This document shows positions 1-6,786 of a stretch of 7,129 nucleotides of DNA, piece after piece; the stretch's first letter is position 1, and the number at the start of each line of letters is the position of its first letter. The position numbers and the translations under genes are program-made. This DNA is from CAZAGD01 sp049699975 (GTDB taxonomy: Bacteria > Desulfobacterota > SM23-61): positions 1 through 7,129 of the forward strand of contig JBNAWB010000188.1 in the NCBI GenBank assembly GCA_049699975.1. Direction: 5' to 3'. Under the pieces are notes generated by a model that ran no database searches, was not told where the DNA came from, and worked only from the letters and a program-made list of their open reading frames with translations.

Positions 1-181
1 CCCTCCCGCCTGTCTCCTGCTGGTGAGAAAAATTAAAACTGATCGACGGTCAGAAATTAAACTTTTCCCTTTGCCAAAATCGATACCCCTTAACTGAGGG
101 ATTACCTGACCGTTGAGCACTTTTTAATTTCTGCCTAATTTGGCTAATTTCCTCCCTTCCCTCTTTAGAAAAGAAGGGCGG

Positions 182-230
182 TAACCCCTCCCTTCCTCCC
201 CTTAAAATAAGGGGAGGCAAGGTGGGGTTA
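182..230. repeat. Long imperfect hairpin, repeat-like
   Basis: A 23-base left arm (182-204) and a 23-base right arm (208-230) are complementary at 20 of 23 positions, with only three bases between them. The arms begin TAACCCCTCC and end GGTGGGGTTA. The outermost TAACCCC/GGGGTTA and the innermost CTCCCCTTA/TAAGGGGAG are perfect. No T-tract follows on either strand, so it is a poor match for an intrinsic terminator. The form suggests a small dispersed palindromic repeat, but only one copy is in this window. Confidence 0.6.
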
Positions 231-280
231 TGATTCAGCGCATAGGGCACTGAGGGCGGAGGAATTTAAACTATTCTTAG

Positions 281-370
281 GTACAGAGGACACGGAGAGA
301 ACTGAGGACAATAATAATTTAATCTTAAAAATCTGCGTTCATCTGCGTCCTATAATTTTCCCTAACCTCT
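281..370. repeat. Dispersed repeat unit, copy 1
   Basis: This unit begins GTACAGAGGACACGGAGAG, passes through an AT-rich middle containing AATAATAATTTAATC, then has ATCTGCGT twice (331-338 and 341-348) and TATAATTTTCCC at the end. The same order of blocks recurs at 806-886 with substitutions and deletions. Neither copy is open for translation in a sensible way. It resembles short non-coding repeats scattered in some bacterial genomes. That is inference, since only two copies can be seen. Confidence 0.45.
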
Positions 371-401
371 TACCTCTATTTACCTCTATCCTCTCCCCAA
401 A

Positions 402-514
402 GATACTGTGTCGCAACCTCTTTTTCGTCATGGCGAGCGACCCGCCACTTAATGCAGGGAAGCGTGGGTCGCATCGACCTACACTTCCTCGCGATGACGT
501 TATGACACAGTCTC
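402..514. repeat. Imperfect inverted-repeat element of about 113 bp
   Basis: Three nested pairs of complementary segments are visible. The outer ends, 402-415 and 501-514, share ACTGTGTC/GACACAGT. The middle pair, CGTCATGGCGAG (426-437) and CTCGCGATGACG (488-499), matches at 11 of 12 positions. The inner pair is CGACCC (438-443) and GGGTCG (466-471). The element contains no gene. Terminal inverted repeats with an internal palindromic body fit a small non-autonomous mobile element or a folded intergenic repeat. No flanking target-site duplication was recognised. Confidence 0.55.
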
Positions 515-617
515 AAAGGGAAAGGATCATTTTTCCCACAAAGGGCACAGCGCGGCATAGCCCCAACCAAACTATTTAATCCCTCCATCCCCCTTGGCCA
601 AGTGGAGAGTGAAAATT

Positions 618-675
618 GTAGGGCAAGGGTTCATCCCTGGCCGCATTTTCGGCAAGCCCTAAAGGCTTGCCCTAC
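618..675. repeat. Palindromic element with terminal GTAGGGCAAG / CTTGCCCTAC
   Basis: The ends, 618-627 and 666-675, are a perfect 10-base inverted repeat. Inside the right half there is a second perfect 8-base hairpin, GGCAAGCC (651-658) and GGCTTGCC (664-671), with the loop CTAAA. The two stems share bases and so are alternatives. A short T-run follows at 677-680, so the right-hand hairpin could also act as a weak plus-strand terminator. I favour a repeat element, because no gene lies upstream to terminate. Confidence 0.55.
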
Positions 676-805
676 GTTTTATCCTTAATCACCCAGGGAC
701 CACCATCCAGGGCAAATAATAAATTAATCTGGCACATACTTTCTTAATTTTGTCAAAGGAGAGTAGGAATTGCTTAACAAAATTTAAAGAGCTTACAAGT
801 ATGTA

Positions 806-886
806 GTACAGAGGATACGGGAGGGAAAAGAGATAATAAATATTAATCCTGGAGTTTATCTGCGAAATATAATTTCCCATCTCCTC
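806..886. repeat. Dispersed repeat unit, copy 2 (diverged)
   Basis: This begins with the same 10 bases as the unit at 281, GTACAGAGGA, continues with TACGGGAGG in place of CACGGAGAG, then has AATAAATATTAATCC, a single ATCTGCG (858-864) and TATAATTTCCC. Block order and spacing follow the first copy, but one of its two ATCTGCG boxes is missing and several substitutions are present. The pair is therefore an old, diverged duplication and not a recent one. Confidence 0.4.
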
Positions 887-1014
887 TCTTGGGCATAGAC
901 GAGGATAGGAAATGAAGAAATATAAAAGATCGATTTCTATTGGTGAAGGTAGTGTCTTTTTTCTCATTTCTATGTTATAAATAAACTAAAAATTACTACT
1001 AAGAAAGGCAAAAG

Positions 1015-2043
1015 ATGATTGATCTGCGCAGTGATACAGTAACTAAACCAACTCCCGCTATGCGCCAAGCCATGATGGCTGCGGAAGTGGGAGATGATGT
1101 TTTTGGTGAGGATCCTACCGTCAATGCTTTGCAAGAAAAAGCAGCTCAGCTCCTTGGTAAAGAAGCGGCTATTTTTGTAGCCTCGGGCACTATGGCCAAT
1201 CAACTCTCTATCAAAGCTCATACGCAGCCAGGGGATGAGGTAATAATTGAGGCCGGGGCCCATGCCATGAACTTTGAAGGCGGAGCGGGAGCAGTCTTAT
1301 CAGGAGTACAGTTTTTCGGTATCCCCGGCCATAGAGGTATAATCGATGTTTCCCAGGTGGAAGCAGCTATTCGCCCTGATGATGCCCATTTCCCCGTCAG
1401 CCGGCTAATTATTATCGAAAACACCCATAATCGAGGAGGAGGAACGGTTTTCCCCCTATCCAAAATCCTGGAGATTCGGGAATTGGCCAATAGACGAGGT
1501 CTTAGGATGCACATGGACGGAGCCCGCCTCTGGAATGCCTGCGTCGCCTCGGGAATCTCACCTGCGCAGTATGCTGCCCCCTTTGACTCGGTATCGGTAT
1601 GCCTTTCCAAGGGGTTGGGGTGCCCAGCAGGTTCATTGGTCGTTGGGCCAAAAGATTTTATTAAGAGAGTGCATCGTCTGCGCAAGATGGTGGGCGGTGG
1701 AATGAGACAAATAGGCTTCTTAGCGGCGGCGGGGATATACGCTCTTGATCATCATATTAAGCGTTTAGAAGAAGACCATCGCAAAGCCAAAAAGTTAGCC
1801 CATGGGTTGGCTGAAATAAAAAATATAAAGATCAACCCAGCAGAAGTGGAAACTAATATTTTATACTTCGATGTCTCCCCTGCGGAAAAAACTGCCCAGG
1901 AAGTAGTTTTAGCTTGTCGCCAAAAAGGAGTTCTCTTGCACGCTACAGGGAAAACCCGGATACGCTGTGTAACTCATCTGGACATCTCTTTAGCCGATAT
2001 TGATCATGCTCTCCAAGTAATTGCCGAAGTAATGCGGGGGTAA
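1015..2043 (+). CDS. ltaE: Low-specificity L-threonine aldolase (PLP-dependent)
   Basis: This cytoplasmic fold-type I PLP enzyme cleaves L-threonine and L-allo-threonine to glycine and acetaldehyde. At 342 residues it has the usual family length. It opens with the family signature IDLRSDTVTKPT and GDDVFGEDPT (residues 26-35). SGTMANQ (58-64) is the phosphate-binding region, and H83 is the histidine that normally stacks on the PLP ring. ENTHN (135-139) follows. In HMDGAR (166-171), D168 should hold the pyridine nitrogen. In SVCLSKGLGCPAG, K199 should form the Schiff base. TRIRCVTHLD (314-323) supplies arginines for the substrate carboxylate. The ATG is preceded by AAAGG (1004-1008) with a six-base spacer, and translation from it starts exactly at the conserved N terminus. 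The next gene begins 3 bases after the stop, so the two are probably co-transcribed. All key residues are present and the gene looks intact. Confidence 0.95.
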   Translation: MIDLRSDTVTKPTPAMRQAMMAAEVGDDVFGEDPTVNALQEKAAQLLGKEAAIFVASGTMANQLSIKAHTQPGDEVIIEAGAHAMNFEGGAGAVLSGVQFFGIPGHRGIIDVSQVEAAIRPDDAHFPVSRLIIIENTHNRGGGTVFPLSKILEIRELANRRGLRMHMDGARLWNACVASGISPAQYAAPFDSVSVCLSKGLGCPAGSLVVGPKDFIKRVHRLRKMVGGGMRQIGFLAAAGIYALDHHIKRLEEDHRKAKKLAHGLAEIKNIKINPAEVETNILYFDVSPAEKTAQEVVLACRQKGVLLHATGKTRIRCVTHLDISLADIDHALQVIAEVMRG

Positions 2044-2046
2044 TCT

Positions 2047-2712
2047 TTGTTGAAATACATTCTCTTTGACTTAGATAACACTCTTTACCCCAAATCCTTG
2101 GGCATCTTTGATTTAGTGATCGAAAGGATCCGCCATTACATGGAAGTGCGTATGGGCTTTGAAAAAAACTTGGCTCAGCGTTTACGAGAGGAGTACATCC
2201 GCCAATATGGGTCTACGTTGCGCGGCTTGATGATCCATTATCATATTGATCCCGAGGATTATTTGGAATATGTGCACGATGTGGGCGTGGAAGATAAACT
2301 TTCCCCCAATCCCGCACTGGCCCATCTTTTAGAAACAATTCCTTTGTCCAAGGGTATCTTTACGAGTGGTCACCTTCCTCATGCCCAAAAAGTTTTGCGT
2401 TGCTTGGGGGTGGAAAAATTCTTTCCCCACATCTTCGACATAACTTTCACTAATTACATCCCCAAGCCAAATCCGGAGCCTTATCGACAAATCTTGGATT
2501 TCCTCAATCTTCCTGGGAAAGATTGCATGCTCATTGAGGATTTGCCACCTAACCTTCTGCCAGCAAAAAAGATGGGAATGACTACGGTTTTAGTTGGTCA
2601 AACTACCAATGGTACTCAGGGTTTTATAGATTATGAAATAGCAGATATTTTAGAATTAGGTAATTTGTTATCGTCTTTTAATCTTATCCATAATTTCCCT
2701 GGCCAGACTTGA
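2047..2712 (+). CDS. HAD-superfamily hydrolase, pyrimidine 5'-nucleotidase-like
   Basis: This is a predicted Mg-dependent phosphohydrolase of 221 residues. All four HAD motifs are visible. Motif I is DLDNTLYP (8-15), with D8 as nucleophile and D10 as acid/base. Motif II is GIFTSG (103-108), probably T106. Motif III is K140 in PKPNPEPY. Motif IV is IEDLPPNL (163-170), with E164-D165 where many relatives have two aspartates. The helical cap between motifs I and II, the TLYP variant and the FTSG stretch point to the Sdt1/Ssm1-type pyrimidine 5'-nucleotidase branch. The real substrate cannot be read from sequence. The start is TTG, either at 2047 or at the next codon, 2050. GGGGG at 2036-2040, inside the end of ltaE, can serve as ribosome-binding site, so translational coupling to ltaE is likely. 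The last 14 codons lie over the end of the opposite-strand nucleotidyltransferase gene. No clear terminator follows, only a six-T run at 2720-2725. Confidence 0.85.
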   Translation: MLKYILFDLDNTLYPKSLGIFDLVIERIRHYMEVRMGFEKNLAQRLREEYIRQYGSTLRGLMIHYHIDPEDYLEYVHDVGVEDKLSPNPALAHLLETIPLSKGIFTSGHLPHAQKVLRCLGVEKFFPHIFDITFTNYIPKPNPEPYRQILDFLNLPGKDCMLIEDLPPNLLPAKKMGMTTVLVGQTTNGTQGFIDYEIADILELGNLLSSFNLIHNFPGQT

Positions 2713-3342
2713 AAACTTGTTTTTTAGCTCCTTTACATCTACCTCAACAAGCATATCTACGGGCCAGCGGCCGATTTCATCAGGAAAGTCTTGAACTTTT
2801 CCCAGGGCTACGGCCATCCAATAAAGGTCAAAACCTGGGTCTTTTTGGGGAGCTAATTCTAATAGTTTCCAAAAATTTTCTTGTTTCAATATGAAAAATA
2901 AGTCTATAGCATCTCGGGGCTCAGCTCGGCTAAAAAAGGTTAGTAGTTTATCTAAAAAAATGTCCAGTCGGTCATTAACTTTAACTCCTAAATTAGTATC
3001 GACTAGCGAAGTAAAACGAAAAGGGGATTCATAAGCCAAATGAATAGTAGTTATTTCTCCATTTTTACTCGTATTAAATTCGGCAAATGTGGCAAGTCTA
3101 CGCACCATCTTTAGGCTAAATCCCTTTTTAACCAATTCGCTCTGTATGGCTTCAGAAAAAGGCAAAATCAAACCGTTTTCCGCAGTAAAAAAATCAAGAT
3201 CATAAGATAATCTATGTCCCAAATAGAATTCCGCGAGCGCAGTACCGCCCCCAAAGTAAAATTTTTGCGCATCTGGTAAGGAAGAAAAAATAGTCAAAAA
3301 TTTTTTTTGGATGGCGGTTAGTAACCCTTTACCCTGAAGCAT
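2668..3342 (-). CDS. AbiEii/AbiGii-type nucleotidyltransferase toxin homologue
   Basis: This 224-residue protein has the layout of the AbiEii/AbiGii nucleotidyltransferase family, toxins of abortive-infection and toxin-antitoxin systems. Characterised relatives transfer nucleotides, in some cases to tRNA ends, and arrest growth. GGGTAL (31-36) is the nucleotidyltransferase signature. SYDLDFF (46-52) supplies D48 and D50 for metal binding. The downstream pattern DKLLTFFSRAEPRDAIDL (131-148) carries K132, R139, R143, D144 and D147, as expected for this family. The catalytic set looks intact. The ATG is preceded on its strand by GGGAG. It overlaps the end of the 75-aa gene by 14 bases, which is typical of a coupled toxin-antitoxin pair. 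The 3' end overlaps the convergent HAD gene by 45 bases. Toxicity is inferred from family and context; some members may have other roles. Confidence 0.85.
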   Translation of the reverse strand: MLQGKGLLTAIQKKFLTIFSSLPDAQKFYFGGGTALAEFYLGHRLSYDLDFFTAENGLILPFSEAIQSELVKKGFSLKMVRRLATFAEFNTSKNGEITTIHLAYESPFRFTSLVDTNLGVKVNDRLDIFLDKLLTFFSRAEPRDAIDLFFILKQENFWKLLELAPQKDPGFDLYWMAVALGKVQDFPDEIGRWPVDMLVEVDVKELKNKFSSLAREIMDKIKRR

Positions 3343-3556
3343 GGAAGTAGTTCTCCCATAAATTTCGTATCTGCTTAGGAAGGTCGATCTCGGGTAAAAT
3401 TCTTTTTATTTCTTCCCAATCTAATTCGGCAATATCTTCCGCACGACCATGGGTTAAGACTTGCTTGAAATACCATTTTTTCTGCCAAGGATCATCCAGG
3501 TCGATCTCTTTATTAGTTGACCAGACAATATATCTTTTTGGTTTTATCTTCATCAC
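3329..3556 (-). CDS. Small protein upstream of AbiEii homologue, candidate antitoxin
   Basis: This 75-residue cytoplasmic protein has no signal peptide or membrane segment. It has the pattern KRYIVWST, then a charged DLDDPW, then WYFKQVLTHGRAEDIAELDW (28-47), then LWENYF near the end. That layout resembles small DUF6922-like proteins often found beside AbiEii-type nucleotidyltransferases. The assignment is from memory of the pattern and is tentative. Its overlap with the toxin-like gene downstream suggests an antitoxin or partner role. It is much smaller than the classical AbiEi antitoxin, and no winged-helix DNA-binding domain is evident. The start is GTG at 3556 or the adjacent ATG at 3553. 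Neither has a clear ribosome-binding site, so translation may depend on ribosomes arriving from the helicase gene, whose stop is 38 bases upstream. Confidence 0.75.
   Translation of the reverse strand: MMKIKPKRYIVWSTNKEIDLDDPWQKKWYFKQVLTHGRAEDIAELDWEEIKRILPEIDLPKQIRNLWENYFHASG
3353..3357 (-). promoter_or_regulatory. Ribosome-binding site of the AbiEii homologue
   Basis: The minus-strand reading is GGGAG, followed by ten bases and then the ATG at 3342. It lies inside the 75-aa gene and supports this ATG as the true start. It also fits translation of the toxin-like protein directly from the tail of its partner gene. Confidence 0.55.
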
Positions 3557-3594
3557 TTTTGTTTTAGAGAGTTCATTTTTCTTAAGAACTCACT

Positions 3595-6500
3595 TTAATA
3601 ACTCATTAACCCTATAAAGCTAACAAGTTTCAATTCGGGTTCTGCCAGCACAGAAGTTGGTTTCTCCACTATGGTCACCGGGTGATTATTCTTAAATTCT
3701 CGTAGCATGATGATCAATGCCTCCTCAGACAATGCTCGATTACTCCACAGTTTTCTTAAATCCCTAAGATAAATATCAGGAAGAGGGTTTGAAAAATATT
3801 CTAATAGGTCTGAAACCTTATTCCCAAGCACCTGAAGCCAATTAACAATCTGGTTCTGGGGACTTTTTAATTTAGGAGGTTTCAAGGTCATTGTTCTTAA
3901 ACGGCCGAGGATATGATCTTTTATCTTATTGATAATTTCAAATGGGTCGAAATCCAGTTCAATCCTGGGTTCTTCTTTTTTGCATCTAATAAGTCTTATC
4001 ACCTCTAACTTATTCTCGGAAATTTTACCTGTGTTTAAATCATAATAACACCAGTAATGACGCTCCCTATCTTTAAAGGAAGCAAAAAGTCCATGTTGAC
4101 CTTCTTTTCTAAAACCACTCCCTACTCCGTTGGGGATTCTCCTTATTCTATCCTCTCCTATCTCCTTTAGATATTCAAGAAGCTCTTCTTTTAAAAATTC
4201 CCCTATGGCTAATTCTGAAATTCCCTCCAATTCCTCCAAGATTTCTTCTTTACCAGCAAAGAGATCACGAATATAACCAAAATCCTTCGGATTGGGTGTC
4301 TCTCCTAAAATCGAAGCATCCAAACCAACACTGAGATTTATGGCCTCAAGTTTTGTGTAAAGGCGCTGTAAAATTCCCAATATTGATTCCAGTGCATCTT
4401 CCGGAAAAAAATTATAGAGGTAAATGAAATCGTGGGGAGATTTTAGACGATCTATTCTACCAATCCTTTGAACCAGGCGAACTGGATTCCAAGGCAAGTC
4501 ATAATTTATGACCGTGTTGGCATCCTGAAGGTTCTGTCCTTCAGAAAGTACATCTGTGCTTAACAAAATTTCTATCTCTTTCTCGGTTCCTTTTAATTCA
4601 GGACGATTATTTGAAATAGGTGAAAAGCGGATAATCCTGTCCTTTCTTTCAAAGGGTTTAATCTCGCTATCTGTTATACTGATCTTTTCAGATGGAAGGC
4701 CTATTTCTCTTAAGAACTTATCAATATCTTTCCTTTCCGCTTCATCTGCTTCAGTCAAAAGCCACTCCCTGTTTCCCCCAAGATATCTATAGAGGTATCG
4801 CATCGTATCTTTAAAATATCCAAAAATGATAACCTTTTTCCCCTTTAATCTTTTTAATTCCTCAATTAAGGCTTGCAATTTAGCATCCTGTTTTGGGCTA
4901 ATACTCTCAACTTTCCAATAAATATTGGTAAGGGCTTCAATGTCCTTCTTGACACAGGAACGGATCTTATCGGTTTCATAGTCAGCCAGATTAATTTTGG
5001 GCAATGTCTCTAAATCGAATTCAAAGGTTTTCTCCTCTTCATCACATTCATCAGTTTCAAATCCTTGAAAATATTTTCTATAGATTTCTCTATCCAATAG
5101 TCTTCCCTTATCAAAAACTTCAAGGAACATTTTCTGAAAATCAATGAGCCTTTTTAGGCTTAATTTAAATGCTTCGATACTCGATTCAAGTCTTTTTAAT
5201 AAAAGGACTTTCAGAATCCCAATGACAGATTCATTTCTACCAAGCTTCATTAAATAGTCGTTTACATCTTTTTCCTTCCAACCTTTTGAAAGCAGGGTCT
5301 CCTTCAGACCATTGAAAATGTCAAGTTGAAGTCCCTTAGTTTCCTTCCTATAACTTTCTATGTTATAGCTTGCGAGAATAAGGTTTTCGATTGTCCGAGA
5401 ACATTCTTCATAAATCCCCTGATAGGTATCATCAAGGTTGTATCGAATGATGTTTAATTTTCGTTCTGGAAATCTTATTGGCTCGCCATCAATCTTAGCA
5501 GAAGGGTAGTATTTTCTGATAAATGGTCGGCTTCGGCGGACGGCAATCTCTTCTAAGAGGTCATATAGAGTATCCTTGTCTCGATCAGCCTTTAAAAAGT
5601 ATCCCCAAAGGCTTGTGATGCCAGCAGACTTAAAAAAATCGTCACTATCCTTGGTGATTAAACGAAGCTGATTATAAAGGTCAAAAACATTGTTATTTAC
5701 CGGTGTGGCAGTAATTAAAACAATTTTTTTGGGCTTTCCCTGGATTACTGTTGAAAAAAGATTCTTCCAACAATTGGTTTGGCTGTTCCGGAAATTGTGC
5801 GATTCGTCCACAACAATCAAATCATAATCGACGTAATTTTCAACAGGAAAATCCCTGCTTACCCTCTCTCGGTGAACAATATCCGCCCTTATCCCTGTGT
5901 CTCTTAACTTTGGCTCCCACAGAATGTCTTTCAGTTGGGCGGGGCAAATGATCAAGGCCTTCTGCCTGAGTCTATAAGCAAAATCATCAAGGATTCTTAA
6001 GGCTAAATAGGTTTTACCGAGCCCTACTGAATCAGAGAGGAGGACACCCCCATATCGGTCAATCGCTTGCAAGGCAGTTAAATAACCATCTCTCTGAAAA
6101 TCTGCCAGGATGATAGGGCTTGGAATTTCATCGCTGGGAGAAACTTCGGCAAATTTATCTTCAAAATAGGCGTACAGAGTTTTTAGGTAAACTTCATAGG
6201 GTGTGTAGTGAGCAGTAAAGTCAGAGTAAAGAGATTTTAATTCTTCTTTATAATCTTCACTTTCGTTCCAGAGTTCCTCAAATTTTTTCTTTACCTCATT
6301 AACAGCCACCTGCTGTTTCTGGACCATATTGAATTCGGTATTATGGGTTAATCCTGCCTCCGTAAAATTGGAGGATCCTGAAATTGCTATTGAACCTATG
6401 ATGGGAATTCCCTCGATGATATAGAATTTCCCATGATAAAAGTGCTTCTTATAGATTTTGATTTGTACATCTGGTTTTTCGAGCCACTTTAAAAAATCGT

Positions 6501-6786
6501 GGATAGATTTTTTAGCCTCGGGTGAATCCATGTTCTCCTCCGCCTCCTGACGAAGCTCTTCAATGAAAAGCTCAGGTGGGCGGATATCATGGGGTGAAAG
6601 GGCTCTACCAAGGAGAATCGAAACCTCTTTAGCCGAATTTAAACTGTCTTTGATGAGTTTAAATCCTCCAAGGTTAAAATATCCTGAGGCAATGAAAACA
6701 TTCACCCCAGGGGTAATGACTTCATTCAATACATTAGCCAATTTCTTTTCGGGAATGCTGTTATCAATAATATCAGGTATTGTCAT
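3595..6786 (-). CDS. PLD-like nuclease domain fused to SNF2-family helicase
   Basis: This is a large DNA-translocase-type protein; residue numbers count from the longer start at 6810. Residues 15-200 form a phospholipase-D-like domain. HGKFY gives H126 and K128, and GSSNFT gives N148, with E159 in NTEFN. This is a single HKD half-site, so an active nuclease would probably need a dimer. The SF2 motor follows: FQRDGY (Q239), Walker A SVGLGKT (261-267), DESH (335-338), ITATP (366-370), STDVLSEGQNLQDA (751-764) and QRIGRIDR (781-788). All motor motifs look functional. A long charged helical insert (about 450-640) separates the lobes. The C-terminal 280 residues have no domain I recognise. Such fusions occur in restriction- and DISARM-like defence loci, but the exact system cannot be named. 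I start at 6786 because AGGTGG precedes that ATG; the upstream ATG at 6810, eight codons longer, has no ribosome-binding site. Confidence 0.88.
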   Translation of the reverse strand: MTIPDIIDNSIPEKKLANVLNEVITPGVNVFIASGYFNLGGFKLIKDSLNSAKEVSILLGRALSPHDIRPPELFIEELRQEAEENMDSPEAKKSIHDFLKWLEKPDVQIKIYKKHFYHGKFYIIEGIPIIGSIAISGSSNFTEAGLTHNTEFNMVQKQQVAVNEVKKKFEELWNESEDYKEELKSLYSDFTAHYTPYEVYLKTLYAYFEDKFAEVSPSDEIPSPIILADFQRDGYLTALQAIDRYGGVLLSDSVGLGKTYLALRILDDFAYRLRQKALIICPAQLKDILWEPKLRDTGIRADIVHRERVSRDFPVENYVDYDLIVVDESHNFRNSQTNCWKNLFSTVIQGKPKKIVLITATPVNNNVFDLYNQLRLITKDSDDFFKSAGITSLWGYFLKADRDKDTLYDLLEEIAVRRSRPFIRKYYPSAKIDGEPIRFPERKLNIIRYNLDDTYQGIYEECSRTIENLILASYNIESYRKETKGLQLDIFNGLKETLLSKGWKEKDVNDYLMKLGRNESVIGILKVLLLKRLESSIEAFKLSLKRLIDFQKMFLEVFDKGRLLDREIYRKYFQGFETDECDEEEKTFEFDLETLPKINLADYETDKIRSCVKKDIEALTNIYWKVESISPKQDAKLQALIEELKRLKGKKVIIFGYFKDTMRYLYRYLGGNREWLLTEADEAERKDIDKFLREIGLPSEKISITDSEIKPFERKDRIIRFSPISNNRPELKGTEKEIEILLSTDVLSEGQNLQDANTVINYDLPWNPVRLVQRIGRIDRLKSPHDFIYLYNFFPEDALESILGILQRLYTKLEAINLSVGLDASILGETPNPKDFGYIRDLFAGKEEILEELEGISELAIGEFLKEELLEYLKEIGEDRIRRIPNGVGSGFRKEGQHGLFASFKDRERHYWCYYDLNTGKISENKLEVIRLIRCKKEEPRIELDFDPFEIINKIKDHILGRLRTMTLKPPKLKSPQNQIVNWLQVLGNKVSDLLEYFSNPLPDIYLRDLRKLWSNRALSEEALIIMLREFKNNHPVTIVEKPTSVLAEPELKLVSFIGLMSY

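Larger units (their letters stand above)
1..1014. other. Long intergenic region rich in repeat-like structures, no credible gene
   Basis: I find no convincing gene in this kilobase. The open frames in it are short, low-complexity, and have neither a recognisable domain nor a good ribosome-binding site. Instead it contains several inverted repeats and a repeat unit present twice (listed separately), plus a pyrimidine-rich stretch around 361-398. A minor inverted pair, ACGGTCAG at 46-53 and CTGACCGT at 106-113, lies near the left edge. Immediately before the threonine aldolase gene the sequence becomes AT-rich, and TATAAA at 976-981 could be a -10 element. There is no good -35 at the usual spacing, so I do not call a promoter. 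Confidence 0.6.

Noticed and set aside
376..588. 70-codon minus-strand open frame with cysteine pairs resembling a small zinc-binding protein
   Set aside because: It runs through the inverted-repeat element at 402-514, has no good ribosome-binding site, and the CxxC near its start looks coincidental.
689..967. 92-codon minus-strand open frame with hydrophobic and tyrosine-rich sequence
   Set aside because: Its composition follows the AT-rich DNA, it crosses the repeat copy at 806-886, and it has no domain or ribosome-binding site.
1..1014. CRISPR array or RNA gene in the non-coding stretch
   Set aside because: The repeats are not regularly spaced or near-identical, and I saw no tRNA-like cloverleaf or rRNA segment on either strand.
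1218..1685. 155-codon minus-strand open frame inside ltaE
   Set aside because: It lies wholly within a gene whose catalytic motifs are all in frame on the other strand. Its own translation has no recognisable domain.
3566..3594. Stem with 8 of 9 complementary bases (loop of 11) between the helicase stop and the 75-aa gene, as a terminator
   Set aside because: The stem is AT-rich and weak. On the minus strand it is followed by AAAACAAAA and not a T-run, so it is unlikely to separate the two genes transcriptionally.
3595..6786. Naming the helicase as DISARM DrmD or another defined defence protein
   Set aside because: DISARM needs DrmA, DrmB and a methyltransferase, none of which are visible, and motif content alone does not separate SNF2 subfamilies.
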